Positions 1-10,026 of a DNA stretch of 64,000 nucleotides are shown here, piece after piece (within the stretch, counting starts at the first letter, position 1; each line of letters begins with the position of its first letter). Both the position numbers and the translations under genes were made by a program. The notes beneath the pieces were generated by a model. The model worked only from the letters and a program-made list of their open reading frames with translations, did no database searches and had not been told where the DNA came from. This DNA is from Ascidia mentula. Its lineage: Eukaryota; Chordata; Ascidiacea; Phlebobranchia; Ascidiidae. The stretch spans positions 12,462,001 through 12,526,000 of the forward strand of contig OX387198.1 in the NCBI GenBank assembly GCA_947561715.1. The letters run 5' to 3'.

Positions 1-73
1 GATAATTTAGGATATTTTGTTGCTGTTCATGATGTATTAAAGCCAGGTTTGTAATTAAAATACTTTGTTACAG

Positions 74-1291
74 TGCAATATTATCGAAAGCTCCCTGTTG
101 AGGTTAAAGAGTTGGAAGATGCTCTTCGACCATTTATGCAACTCCAGTCACACCCTATTGCACATGATTTAATGATTCAAGGCTTGCGAGAAGAAATTAA
201 TCTTAAGAAAAAAATTAGAAAGTTGAAGTTATATCGCTCAAATGGTATCACTTCATTCAGAGGCGAGTCAACGTTTTCACTGTTGTGATTTTACTACAAA
301 GCGACATATATAAACCCTTTTAACCCCCAAATTACATAAATTTAAATACAAATATATAGAATTTTCTTGCATATACAAGCACCGATGTATACATTTTTCT
401 ACTGATAACTCCTGTTTACTAAGTGCCTTCATGGTGTTGTGTGTTAACTGCAGAGCTAGAGGAGCTTGTTTTGTGAGGTTAACTTCTGACTTCTAAATTG
501 CGTTTGCAGTCACCCGTTTGTATGAAAAGCTGAAAACCCAAAGAGAAGAAGCAAAGCAACAAACAAACTACATGTCAGAAATACTTCCCCATTTACATGA
601 TCCCAGTGCCCTTGCTCAATGGCTTCAGAGACAGGTAATTGAAAAAAAGATCTTAAGATCAACAACTTTCCATCTTAAGATCAACAACTAAACCTTGTAA
701 ATTTAACCCAGTGGTTTTTTCACTTGCTTGCAAGATCTTTGTATACTTTTCCTTCATACTACCTTTAATCGTATTGACTTAACTATAAAAGTATAGTTAA
801 GCCAATCAGTAATTCTTTACACACAAATTGCTTATATTCATATACATATATGACTAGTTGCTTTTTTCCTGGCAACAACGTGTACTGTAAACCATGTTTT
901 AATTGAAGGTTTGTTTCTAGGCTGCTATTGAATCGGGTGCAGTTAGTGCATCTACTGCAGCCAGCTCGCTCCCCATTCAAAAGAAAGTTATTCCTCCACT
1001 TGATCTAACTGGATTACCAGGTGTTGAGAAACTTTCTTCAACAGAAAAAAAGGTTTAGTATATTCTTTAATTAGAACGAACAAAATTAGGCTAAATTTCA
1101 ATTTTCAGTTTTGCTCGAAAACAAGATTGGTCCCTGAAGCATTTCTTCTATACAAAATTGCGCTTATCAACGAATACCGTAAGTCTGGGTCGGTAAAACT
1201 GGCCAATGCAAGATCCATAGTCAAAATCGACGTCAACAAAACGAGAAAACTATACGATTTCATGTTGGAACAAGGGCATATTGAGAAATAA
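74..1291 (+). CDS. TADA2A: TADA2A, transcriptional adaptor ADA2-alpha (3' exons only)
   Basis: Subunit of the SAGA/ATAC-type histone acetyltransferase complexes, where ADA2 bridges GCN5 and ADA3. Four exons read in phase: 74-262, 510-634, 921-1052 and 1109-1291 (TAA). The second encodes the helical stretch ending DPSALAQWLQRQ. The last two encode the C-terminal SWIRM domain, from PPLDLTGLPGVEKL to the hallmark KIDVNKTRKLYDF and the end EQGHIEK. These match the order of human TADA2A. The N-terminal ZZ finger and SANT domain lie upstream of the window, so the gene is partial here. The first intron appears to use a GC donor (base 263, gcgagt) with a normal AG acceptor; the join gives RVTRLYEKL. 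The other introns are GT-AG. Bases 1-73 look like the end of the preceding intron. Confidence 0.93.
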
Positions 1292-1426
1292 AACACATTC
1301 GGTTTCTGAATTCTGCAAGATTGCGAAGTGGTTGCGTGTTCCTAGTGGAGTCATATTATTTGGAAATGTTTGCTTTGAACCTTGAAGGTGTATATGTGAA
1401 TGTGATATGTTCGTTGCAACAAAAAG

Positions 1427-1432
1427 AATAAA
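1427..1432 (+). terminator. Likely poly(A) signal of TADA2A
   Basis: AATAAA lies 136 bases after the TADA2A stop codon and ahead of the MAP2K5 5' region. It is the first canonical hexamer downstream of the stop. Confidence 0.55.
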
Positions 1433-1901
1433 ATTGTATTTTAAAATGGACCGTGGTCAAGCTCTTTTTCTGAGGTCGTTGCTATTTTTCTGCCTACTTG
1501 TTGCTGTTTATGTTGATATCACACAATTATATGTCTGACACAATGAAAAATAAAAAAGTATTTTCCGAAACGAATTTGTCATTATTTTCGAATATTGTGT
1601 TTATTTGTACGTCACTTTCAAGGTGACGTAGTAACTTTCAAAATGCTTAGTCATGCTAATTGAGCACGGTTCCGTTTTGTGATGAGTGAAAATATTAAGG
1701 AAAACATAGTTATCGTAAACAGTATATAAACATAGAGATTCATTCTAGTATTTTGCAGTTGTTGAGTACTGGAAACGACGGAAAAAACTGGTAACCGTAA
1801 AACCAGTGTACGCGGAAAGTGATACTGTGTGATGATGCCACTGGCAAGTTAACTTTTGACATAATATGTAAGTCACTACAGTCCACTGAATTTTAAAAAC
1901 T

Positions 1902-4552
1902 ATGGATACGCCAAACTTAGTTATTCGCATTGTCTTTAACGAGGGACATGAAGTTGATTGGCATGTCATCACACCCAAGGAGCTAACATTCCGAGATGTC
2001 CTGGATGTTATTTCAGAGGTAACACACTTAACTTTTTTGTCATAATGTAGTCTCTCTGTACCATGTGAAAAGTTTTTTAATATTTACTGATAAAATGGCC
2101 TTGAAATCATACCCTTAAAACAAACTTGATAAACTGGTTACATAAAAAATGTATGTTTTATTTCTAGTAAAGCTAAAAACACGCATTTAAAGAAAAATGT
2201 TTACCATGTCTTAATTATAGGCCAGCGACAATCAACTGGTTGTGTCATCATTTGAGTATAAAGATGAAGATGGTGATCGCATAACTGTGAAGTCCGATGA
2301 AGAACTTCGAGCTATGATTAACTTTCACATGAGCATGCCATTAAGTTTTGGCACACATCAACAAGGATCTTTTATTGGGGAAAATCAAGGCTTGCCACAT
2401 AATGCATCATCTCAACAACTTCTGATATATCCGAAAGTGTGCAAACACCCGAAAGTTAGAAATAAACTTTCTTTAAAGGTAGCAGTTGCTCCCACAGCTT
2501 CCTCTTTACTTTTGGCAAATCCCCCAAACTATGCTGTGCAGGAAACCTATTCTAATGGAATGTTTTTGGGACAAAGAGCACCCTTTCAAGGCACGTCATC
2601 TCAGTTATATGGTAATACGCAAATGCAACACTCCAATCAGCAGTATGTTACATCGGCGAATGCAGTTACGCATCTACCGACTTGTGAAACAGTACAGCCT
2701 CAAACAACAGGCATAAACAGGACCCTAAACTTACAATTGGGCACTTTGGGAAATGATGCCTTGATGTTCCTTGAGATTCTTGGCAATGGAAACAGTGGGA
2801 TTGTCAGAAAAGCTGTACACAGGGAATCAAATACAGTTACCGCTGTGAAGTCGATCACTCTGGATTTAACTGGTGAAGAACAGCAGCAAATCCTAAGGGA
2901 GCTGGAAATATTACGCAGGTATGCAGGACGTAAATACTTTGAACTGCAATAGTGACTTTGTTGTTAAATTCAAATAATGTAAAGTAACTTGGCAAGTAAT
3001 TTTTAAAACCACTTAGCTGCATATTTTTGCAAATTGTTTTATTTTTTTGCAGGTGCAATGGTTCACCCAACATCATTTCATTTTATGGTGCTTACTTTGA
3101 TGAAAACAGGGTCCTGCTTTGTACTGAGTATATGGATGGTGGTTCTCTTGACCGTTACGGAAAAATCCCCGAGCCAGTTTTGGTCAATGTAGCTAGGTAA
3201 GAAATAACCAAAGTAAAGAACTATTAGATCAGTGACACCTTTTCTACTTGTGCACCACTAGGTGGTTTTGGTATGGTGTGCGCATGCCACCCGTTGACCC
3301 ATATTCAGGTAATAATAAATCAAAAATACTTTTGTTAAATTTAAATATATATATATATATACATGTAAACCACCCAAGCCAAGATAGTTTATGCTAGTAT
3401 TTGCTTTTTTATTGTGGGGCTTAGTTCTTGCTGTTTCCAGCTCCATTTCTTACGGTCTACGACATTTGTGGAGTTTGAGAATAATGCATCGTGATGTGAA
3501 GCCTTCGAATGTGCTGGTAAACACAACTGGCCTTATTAAGCTCTGCGACTTCGGAGTGAGCACCCAACTTGTGGACTCAATAGCCCGTACCTATGTTGGT
3601 ACAAATGCATATATGGCACCTGAGCGAATAATAGGACATGATTACACAATATATTCTGATGTGTGGAGCTTTGGTCTATCTCTGTGTGAACTTGCCACTG
3701 GAAAATTCCCTTACCCGCAACTAGCATCCAAAATTGAAGGTATAGTGGAGTTGTTAATCTACATCACTACCCTTTATCCTGTTTGATGCTATGGAACCCT
3801 TGAGATACATTCAAATAATATTATGAAACCCTATTTTTTTTAAGAAAGGCTATAAAAGCGTGTCACACAGAAAGTATTTTTCTTTGACATGTTTTCCACA
3901 CACTGTTTTCAGCGTATATATAATTTTTGTTGTTGATGTCATGGTTTAATGACTTGAGTGGAACCCTTCAAATTTGATGGACCCCCTCAGAGTCTAGGGT
4001 TCCATGGTTAAAGAGCTCTAACCTACAAAAAAGCATAAAGACCAGATCAGATAGTCCTAAGTTTAACATTACATAACTTTTTATGTTTTATACTACATGG
4101 AATTGTACCTCAAAACGCATTTGGCTATAGTAAAAAAAAGGAAGATCACTGATATTTTTCAGTTTGTTACAGTGTCAATATTTTATGCATTGCTACGTGA
4201 AAAAACTGAACTATCTCCAAAATAAAGATTTTCCATTCAAGCGCATGTTAGCTAATGCACGTGGTTTGCACTTGCAGGTTCAAAAGGGGTGTTGCCAATG
4301 GAGCTCATGCAGTGTATAGTCAATGATCCTCCACCAAGGTTGACAAAAGAGCTCTTCACAGCAGAGCTACTGGATTTCACCAAATGCTGTTTGCAAAAAG
4401 AAGCTGCAAGGAGATTGTTACCTGAGCAGTTGTGTAGTCACACCCTTGTAGCTGCCAACCAGCAAAGTTTGGCTGAAAATCAAACTCTTGTAGCAAAATG
4501 GATATGTGCAAAGATGCAGTCATTTCAAGCTACCAAGGGAAAGCTACAGTAA
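1902..4552 (+). CDS. MAP2K5: MAP2K5 (MEK5), dual-specificity MAP kinase kinase with PB1 domain
   Basis: Phosphorylates ERK5 on Thr and Tyr; the N-terminal PB1 domain binds MEKK2/3 and ERK5 in the cytosol. Five exons: 1902-2018, 2221-2918, 3053-3196, 3441-3739 and 4278-4552, all GT-AG and in phase, giving 510 residues (human about 448). The extra length is in the linker after PB1. The PB1 acidic motif reads YKDEDGDRITVKSDEEL. The kinase domain shows AVKSI (ATP lysine), MDGGSLD, HRDVKPSN, DFG and the activation loop SIARTYVGTNAYMAPERI with the two phosphorylatable S/T sites of MEK5. PB1 plus a MEK-type kinase is unique to MEK5. A polypyrimidine/AG at about 1758 could be a trans-splice or 5' UTR acceptor. 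I saw no canonical poly(A) signal soon after the stop. Confidence 0.95.
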
Positions 4553-5323
4553 AACAATGTTATCAGGATTTAACAAACAAAAATTTTAATACACCGGTAC
4601 ATTGGCATAAAAATTCCAGCATATTTAATTTTTCATTTTCTTTGGAACTGAACAGAGTAGCGTTGGCCAATTTTTTGCAAATTTTGTTAAAGCTCCATAT
4701 AGTAAAAAAAGTTTTTTTTTTGCACAAAAATGTTTCTTGTTGATTTTTTGGATTAGGTTAGCTTTTAAGTGTTGGCCAACCTATTTTGATATCATGTGCC
4801 GTTTTGTTACTGTTATTGCCTGTCCAAGGTACCTACAAATCAGTTTGATTTATGTGGCATTGCAATTGCTTTGTGCTATTCCTTGATTGGGATATAGGTG
4901 TTTTCGTAATCACAGCAAACACATTTTGAAACAGTGAATTTCAATATCATGTTTAGTGTTTGACATGAAGTGTGCCTTAAACAAGCATTTTTACAAGTTT
5001 AATTGTATCTGTTGTGTAACATGCACCTGCACTTAGTACCTGCATTTCAAAAGCCGTATTTCGACTAGCTTGTTGCCTGGTGTACAAGTTAAAAGTTGCC
5101 ATAGTTGTCCAACATGCTTTTATGCATTTTTGTGCAGTGCGTGTATGTTTTCCTACTGATTTTCATACAATCTTTTTATCTATGCGTAACTGACTCTCAC
5201 TCTCTCTTTCTTAACTGTACGTCTGATTTTCAGAACTTAAGTGTTTTAAATACTGAGGAAAACTGCAGAAAAACATTGAAAAACCAAATTGATGTTATAG
5301 GACATAAGACCGTCTTTTTTGAA

Positions 5324-7628
5324 ATGGGTTCAACTCTTCGAGATCATGGAAAAATCACTTTTCTCACTCACTTGAATGTGTCAATGTATGCTCTATGTTT
5401 CTGGATACAAATTGGCACACTGCCTGTGAGTCGCATGTGTTTACAGTTGTGTTGTCATGTAATTGTCAACATAACCATTTTCAGTACTTGACCAAAGCAT
5501 TTGATGTCAACCCAGTAACCTTCGGATATCTTCAAACCACATTTGCTGTTGTGCAACTACTTGGTGGCCCACTGTTTGGAAGGTAGTTACAGTATAGACC
5601 ATTTTTTCGTTTATGTTAAGACCAAAAACTTAAAAAATAAAAAAATTCTGAGGCCTGTAATACTAGTGCAACTAATCGCATGTAAATATTATTATAGATT
5701 TGGAGATCTTTTCGGAAGTCGCACAGCCTTAGCAATTGCATTTGTCTCTGCTTTTTGCAGTTATTTACTTTTGGGACTAGCCAACACTGTTTTTGTCATT
5801 TTTCTATCAAGGCTACCATCTGTTTTTATGCATGCAATGCAGGGTAAGACCTATACAATATTATAACTTTTGTTTGTTTTAAAGGTGTGGAAATAGCTGC
5901 ATGCAAAGATTATAATGACAAAATTGTGTAAAAGAAAACTGCCTGCTGAAAATACAATACCTAAAAAGGTTTACTGCAACAAAATCTATTTTGTATAAGC
6001 CTTATAGCCAATAATGTTTTTATAGTGAGCTGCAAACACGGTCACTGTTTCGACCTAATAAGTTTCATTAGTGCAGCTATGATAATATTAAATAGATTAT
6101 TCTATCAACTGCACATATTTACCCAGGTGCACAAATGGTCATTACTGACCTAACAGAACCAAATCAACGATCAGACAGCCTTGGAAAACTTGGCTTATCG
6201 TATGGTGTTGGCATGGTGATTGGTCCAATGGTTGGTGGGTTATGCACAAAATATGCCAGCGAGCAAGTTGCTGCCTTTTTTGCTGCTTTTGGTTCACTCT
6301 TGTCAGTATTTCTTGTGTTTACATTTATTCCTAACAACACAAAAGAAATGGGAAAGAGGAAACTCTACACAAAGGTAATAACAAAGAGAGGTTTGGGCAT
6401 AAATTAATATGATGTGTTGTGCAAATGATTGTTTTTCTGTTATGTTTAGTTAGTAATATAAGAGGTAGCCAGAAAGTGATTAGGTTTTGCTGAAATAACG
6501 TATGTGGTATAATCATTTAGTTTCACAGACACTGCATATTTGTTCAATTCTAATCCGTACCCAACAACTTGTGTGTGTTAAAGGCACATGACTCTGACAA
6601 TGAGGAAGCATCAGAGAAAAAAACTGAGAAAGCAAAATCAAGGAAATTGATTGACGTCGACCTCTTCATGTCCCTTATTTGGAAGAATCCTGTTGCCCGC
6701 AATCTGCTTTTCCTTAAAACTGTATCAGGAATACCTATTGGTGTATTACACAGTATGTTCAGCATGATTGCCCTAAACTACTTCCACCTGTCTGCTGAAG
6801 TGAACGGATATGTGTTGTCCTATATAGGTGTTATATCTATGGTGAGTGTGTGAAGAGTAAATCAATTTGTAATAAAAGTTTCTTAAAATTTTATACTAGT
6901 AAAAAAGAATTTTTTGGAAAGTCATCCATTTTGCAATAAATTTATTATTATTGAAGTGATAAACTATGTGACATATGTGCCTCAACAGTGAAGCTGTGTG
7001 TTTTCAATGATTGACAACAACACTATGATCAAAATCAGGCAAACGACATGTCCTTACCATTGCAGATTACACAAGGTTTGATTGTTGGACGCTTAACAAA
7101 GCTAGGATTCAGCGATCGAACTCTGATCAACTCCTCTATTGCAATGCTTGTTGTAGCCAATGGGATGCTGGCATTTGTCACAGATGTTTATGGATTTTGT
7201 GTGGTCACTTTGCCCATGGTTGTGGCAGGGGCTGTGTTTTCAACAGTTGTCCAGGCCATGATGACTAAATCAGTGGCAATTGATGACACAGGTGATTTAG
7301 TTATGAAACAAATTTTGAGCATCTCTGTTTTCATAAAGCTAAATTACTAACCTATAAAATTTATTTAATTTCACGCAATTTACGTAATATAGAAAAAATG
7401 CCTGTTACATAAAATAAAGTATGTAGATAAAAGTACAGGTAATTAAAAAAAAATTTTAACACTGCAGGTTCTGTGCTTGGCATCAGCATGGCAGTGCATT
7501 CCCTGATTCGAAGTGTATCACCCACCATTGGTGGATTCATTTTCCAATACTATGGCTTCAAGTCCTTTGGAATTCTTGGGGTTTTGTGCAATGGGGCTTT
7601 ATTTATCTATGTTAAATTAACTGAATGA
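5324..7628 (+). CDS. SLC22A18: SLC22A18-like major facilitator transporter
   Basis: Multi-pass organic cation/drug transporter of the MFS, expected in plasma or intracellular membranes; the physiological substrate in this lineage is unknown. Seven exons: 5324-5425, 5485-5582, 5698-5843, 6127-6374, 6584-6841, 7066-7291 and 7468-7628, all in phase, 412 residues against about 424 in human. The block VNPVTFGYLQTTFAVVQLLGG followed by GRFGDLFGSR is the family signature (MFS motif A region), and AQMVITDLTEPNQR matches the human protein. About 12 hydrophobic segments are visible. ATG 5324 is the first in-frame Met after an acceptor-like tttcag at 5228-5233, which may be a leader trans-splice site. 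The reading frame stays open upstream of that ATG, so the start is not certain. The gene is convergent with SKA1; the stops are 440 bases apart. Confidence 0.92.
6028..6078 (-). ncRNA. Decayed hammerhead-ribozyme repeat in an SLC22A18 intron
   Basis: On the minus strand the order stem I AGCTGCA, core, AGGTCGAAACAG, stem III, TGCAGCT is kept. The core reads CTAATGA instead of CTGATGA and stem II is weakened, so it is probably inactive. The flank (AGCCAATAATG, TTTATAGTGAGC) matches the copy at 28829-28950. It is antisense to SLC22A18. Confidence 0.6.
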
Positions 7629-7745
7629 TAATCATTATCTAGTTTACTATTTGGTTTTAATTTTAAATCTTCTCTATGCAACTGCTTCGATGCATAACCA
7701 AAAATGTGTGGGGGTTACTTTTGTAGTATAGCTAGATCAGGCTAG

Positions 7746-7751
7746 AATAAA
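7746..7751 (+). terminator. Possible poly(A) signal of SLC22A18
   Basis: AATAAA about 120 bases after the SLC22A18 stop. The region is AT-rich, so chance occurrence is possible. Confidence 0.4.
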
Positions 7752-8068
7752 AATCTTCACTATGATGAGTGTTTTCAAGTGGTGGCATTTGTATTGAGTA
7801 ACAAAAGCATTCAATCCAAGATGGTGTAAAAGATTTTGACCATTTTGTTTTTGCAATCCTATTGCACTTGCTTTATGAAATTGCAATATCCAGATTGTGT
7901 TTTTCTTATGTTTTGTACATATTTCTGACTAACCACTGCTACTAATAATAAACAACACACAATACCCAAAACTTTGTTTCAAACTTGCTGTAATGAAATA
8001 TGTGCAAACATACTCTGTACATCCAAATGCAGGCAGTTTTGTCCAGCTATGTGATGCTAAAAAGTATG

Positions 8069-10026
8069 TCAACATTTTAGGATTGCATATCTGGTCAGTT
8101 TTCCTTTATGTATCTCCTTAATTATGCCCAGGTGCCTTAATACCAGAAACACATTGTCTTTTGTTTTTCTTTTCAACTTCAACATCTTTCCGTATATTTG
8201 AATATCCTCGTCCACAAAAAATGTCGCGTGGGCAGTTCCTGTAAAACATTCAAACTTGTTAATAATAAACAGGATTACGTTTCAAAATGTAGATTAGTTG
8301 GCATAGTTTCAAGATCGAATAATAGAACCAAGCAAACCTTATCACTCCTGTAACTTCGTAACAATTTCATTTACACTTTTTAAACAGACCTTTAACTTCT
8401 TTAGCCTGTTCCACATAAACAGCCCTCCGCTTGTCTTCTTTCAGTGACAAAGCCTTGCGAGGTCTACTCAGGAACCCATACTTTCCCTTTAGTATTTCAT
8501 TCACCTCATGAACACCGGCATTCATCTGCTCAATCGTCAGGTGTCCTCGGATATGTCTGTTTATATCATTTCACATAATCAAACTGTCATGAAAGTAACA
8601 GTACAAACACTAAACGCAACAAATCATTTTACCTTGGTACTTTGGTGAATTGCGGACTTTTGACTGGATTTAATTGGGGTGTATTTTTATGCCTGCCTAC
8701 CATCGGTACAAAAGCATTTTCCTTGTTATCTAAATTGGGTAAGATAGCAATTGATTTTAGAAAAAGTGTGGGGAATATTATTCCACTGTCTAGTAATACC
8801 ACCAGTTGCATGCTTGGTTGATGGCTCTGGCGAAACTTCTTGTCTGGTGGTAGAGTGTTTTACTGAGTACACCAAAATATCATCAATTTTATCCTTAAAA
8901 TCTGATAGGTTTTCATGGTTCCTCTGCAAAACATATATAAAATAGTGTATAAGCTGCAGACAGATGGCCACTGTTTCGACCTAAAAGGTCTCATCAGTGC
9001 AGCTGGTGATGAGACCTTTTAGGTCGAAACAGTGGCCATCTGTCTGCAGCTTATACACAATTTCATATTATTGGCTCCACATTGCTTATCATATGATTAT
9101 TGTGACACGGGGCCTGACGGCACTATTGGTTGAGCTTGCTTGGCCGTAGTGTTTCCACCTTGTTTGCTCCGTAAGGTTGCACCTAGTTTGGTGCCCAACG
9201 GATAACGGTGACTGTATAGTCACCACAAAGTGGAAGTCTTTGCTTGGCCGCTTGGTCAGCAAAGTCGTTTGATAGTCACACCAGCTGCACTGATGAGACC
9301 TTTTAGGTCGAAACAGTGGCCATCTGTCTGCAGCTTATACACAATTTCATATTATTGGCTCCACATTGCTTATCATATGATTATTGTGACACGGGGCCTG
9401 ACGGCACTATTGGTTGAGCTTGCTTGGCCGTAGTGTTTCCACCTTGTTTGCTCCGTAAGGTTGCACCTAGTTTGGTGCCCAACGGATGACGGTGACTGTA
9501 TAGTCACCACAAAGTGGAAGTCTTTGCTTGGCCGCTTGGTCAGCAAAGTCGTTTGATAGTCACACCAGCTGCACTGATGAGACCTTTTAGGTCGAAACAG
9601 TGGCCATCTGTCTGCAGCTTATACACAATTTCATATTATTGGCTCCACATTGCTTATCATATATAAAATATTCTGCATTATTATTACACACAAAGAGCAA
9701 CACAATCAAGGAAAAAAGTTATATACAAAAAAATAAAAAACAGTGGTATGCAGTATAGGTGAGGTGATGTAGTATACAACCTAGCATCAACATTTGAAAC
9801 AAACCTTTAGTGTGTTAACTTCTTCTTGCCCCGCTGTTATTGCACTTTTCAACATTTCCAAAATGTTTTTGAGTTCTTGAACTTTTGTTTGAAAGTTTCG
9901 GAGTTCGGCACAACCCTCAGGGTACGCCAGTAATGGTTGCAACATAAGCATTTGCTCGATGGTATCCAATTTCTCTTCAAACTGCTTTTCAAATTTTGAC
10001 ATACTACTGGCACTTGGACCAGCCAT
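8069..10026 (-). CDS. SKA1: SKA1, spindle and kinetochore-associated complex subunit 1
   Basis: Part of the Ska complex, which couples kinetochores to microtubules in mitosis. Minus-strand exons in order: 10026-9805, 8923-8803, 8729-8633, 8556-8390 and 8238-8069; phases fit throughout, giving 258 residues (human 255). The N-terminal 75 residues form the helical dimerisation segment (KFEKQFEEKLDTIEQML, NFQTKVQELKNILEML). A low-complexity linker follows. The C-terminal microtubule-binding winged-helix domain is recognisable from VPRHIRGHLTIEQMNAGV through KYGFLSRPRKAL to the end HKGKLTRYAILKC, compared with human GGGLTRYVIT. The join of exons 2 and 3 (a 73-base intron) is the least certain. Intron 1 (8924-9804) contains the hammerhead repeat block. 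Identification rests on remembered human sequence; the family evolves fast, but both ends fit. Confidence 0.87.
8932..8944. repeat. Target-site duplication, left copy
   Basis: catatataaaata, identical to 9658-9670, directly flanks the hammerhead element. The match is AT-rich, but it is exact and sits at the point where similarity to the repeat family stops. Confidence 0.7.
8952..9004 (-). ncRNA. Hammerhead ribozyme, type I, complete core (sense to SKA1)
   Basis: Read on the minus strand: stem I AGCTGCA (9004-8998), CTGATGA, stem II GACC/GGTC with loop TTTTA, GAA, stem III ACAG/CTGT with a 7-base loop, cleavage C at 8959, and stem I partner TGCAGCT (8958-8952). All conserved core positions are present. 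It lies in the same direction as SKA1, so it would be transcribed within intron 1 of the pre-mRNA. Activity is not shown by sequence alone. Confidence 0.8.
9006..9051 (+). ncRNA. Hammerhead ribozyme core with truncated stem I
   Basis: First plus-strand core of the array, fused to the opposing minus-strand copy. The 5' side of stem I is replaced by the junction and the first core base is G instead of C (GTGATGA). Stem II, GAA, stem III and the 3' stem I strand are intact. It is probably not self-cleaving by itself. Confidence 0.7.
9283..9335 (+). ncRNA. Hammerhead ribozyme, type I, complete core
   Basis: AGCTGCA 9283-9289 pairs with TGCAGCT 9329-9335 (stem I, 7 bp). CTGATGA is at 9290-9296, stem II GACC/GGTC at 9297-9309, GAA at 9310-9312, and stem III ACAG/CTGT encloses TGGCCAT. 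Predicted self-cleavage falls after C9328. With the next copy this would release a 284-nt unit RNA, 9329-9612. Confidence 0.83.
9567..9619 (+). ncRNA. Hammerhead ribozyme, type I, complete core
   Basis: Base-for-base repeat of the core 284 bases upstream, with the same stems and a cleavage C at 9612. It is followed by about 40 bases of the next monomer before the right target duplication. Confidence 0.83.
9658..9670. repeat. Target-site duplication, right copy
   Basis: Identical to 8932-8944. It follows the partial last monomer, which ends in ttgcttat. Confidence 0.7.

Larger units (their letters stand above)
8945..9657 (+). mobile_element. Tandem hammerhead-ribozyme retroelement (retrozyme-like)
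   Basis: Block of 713 bases inside SKA1 intron 1, bounded by a 13-bp direct repeat (catatataaaata, 8932-8944 and 9658-9670). It begins with a minus-strand hammerhead (8952-9004) abutting a plus-strand one (from 9006). Two full monomers of exactly 284 bases follow (cores at 9006, 9290 and 9574), then a partial monomer of about 80 bases. The two full monomers differ at about one position. There is no open reading frame of note, so it must be mobilised by another element. Known relatives by architecture are animal retrozymes and the terminal repeats of Penelope-like elements; the assignment is inference. The 13-bp target duplication argues for target-primed retrotransposition rather than a DNA transposon or slippage. 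Confidence 0.8.

Noticed and set aside
1-47. End of the preceding TADA2A exon.
   Set aside because: The translation does not match the expected ADA2 sequence upstream of this exon, so it is treated as intron.
3780-4020. Possible hAT-like element in MAP2K5 intron 4 (GGAACCC near both ends).
   Set aside because: Inverted ends are weak and no target duplication is visible.
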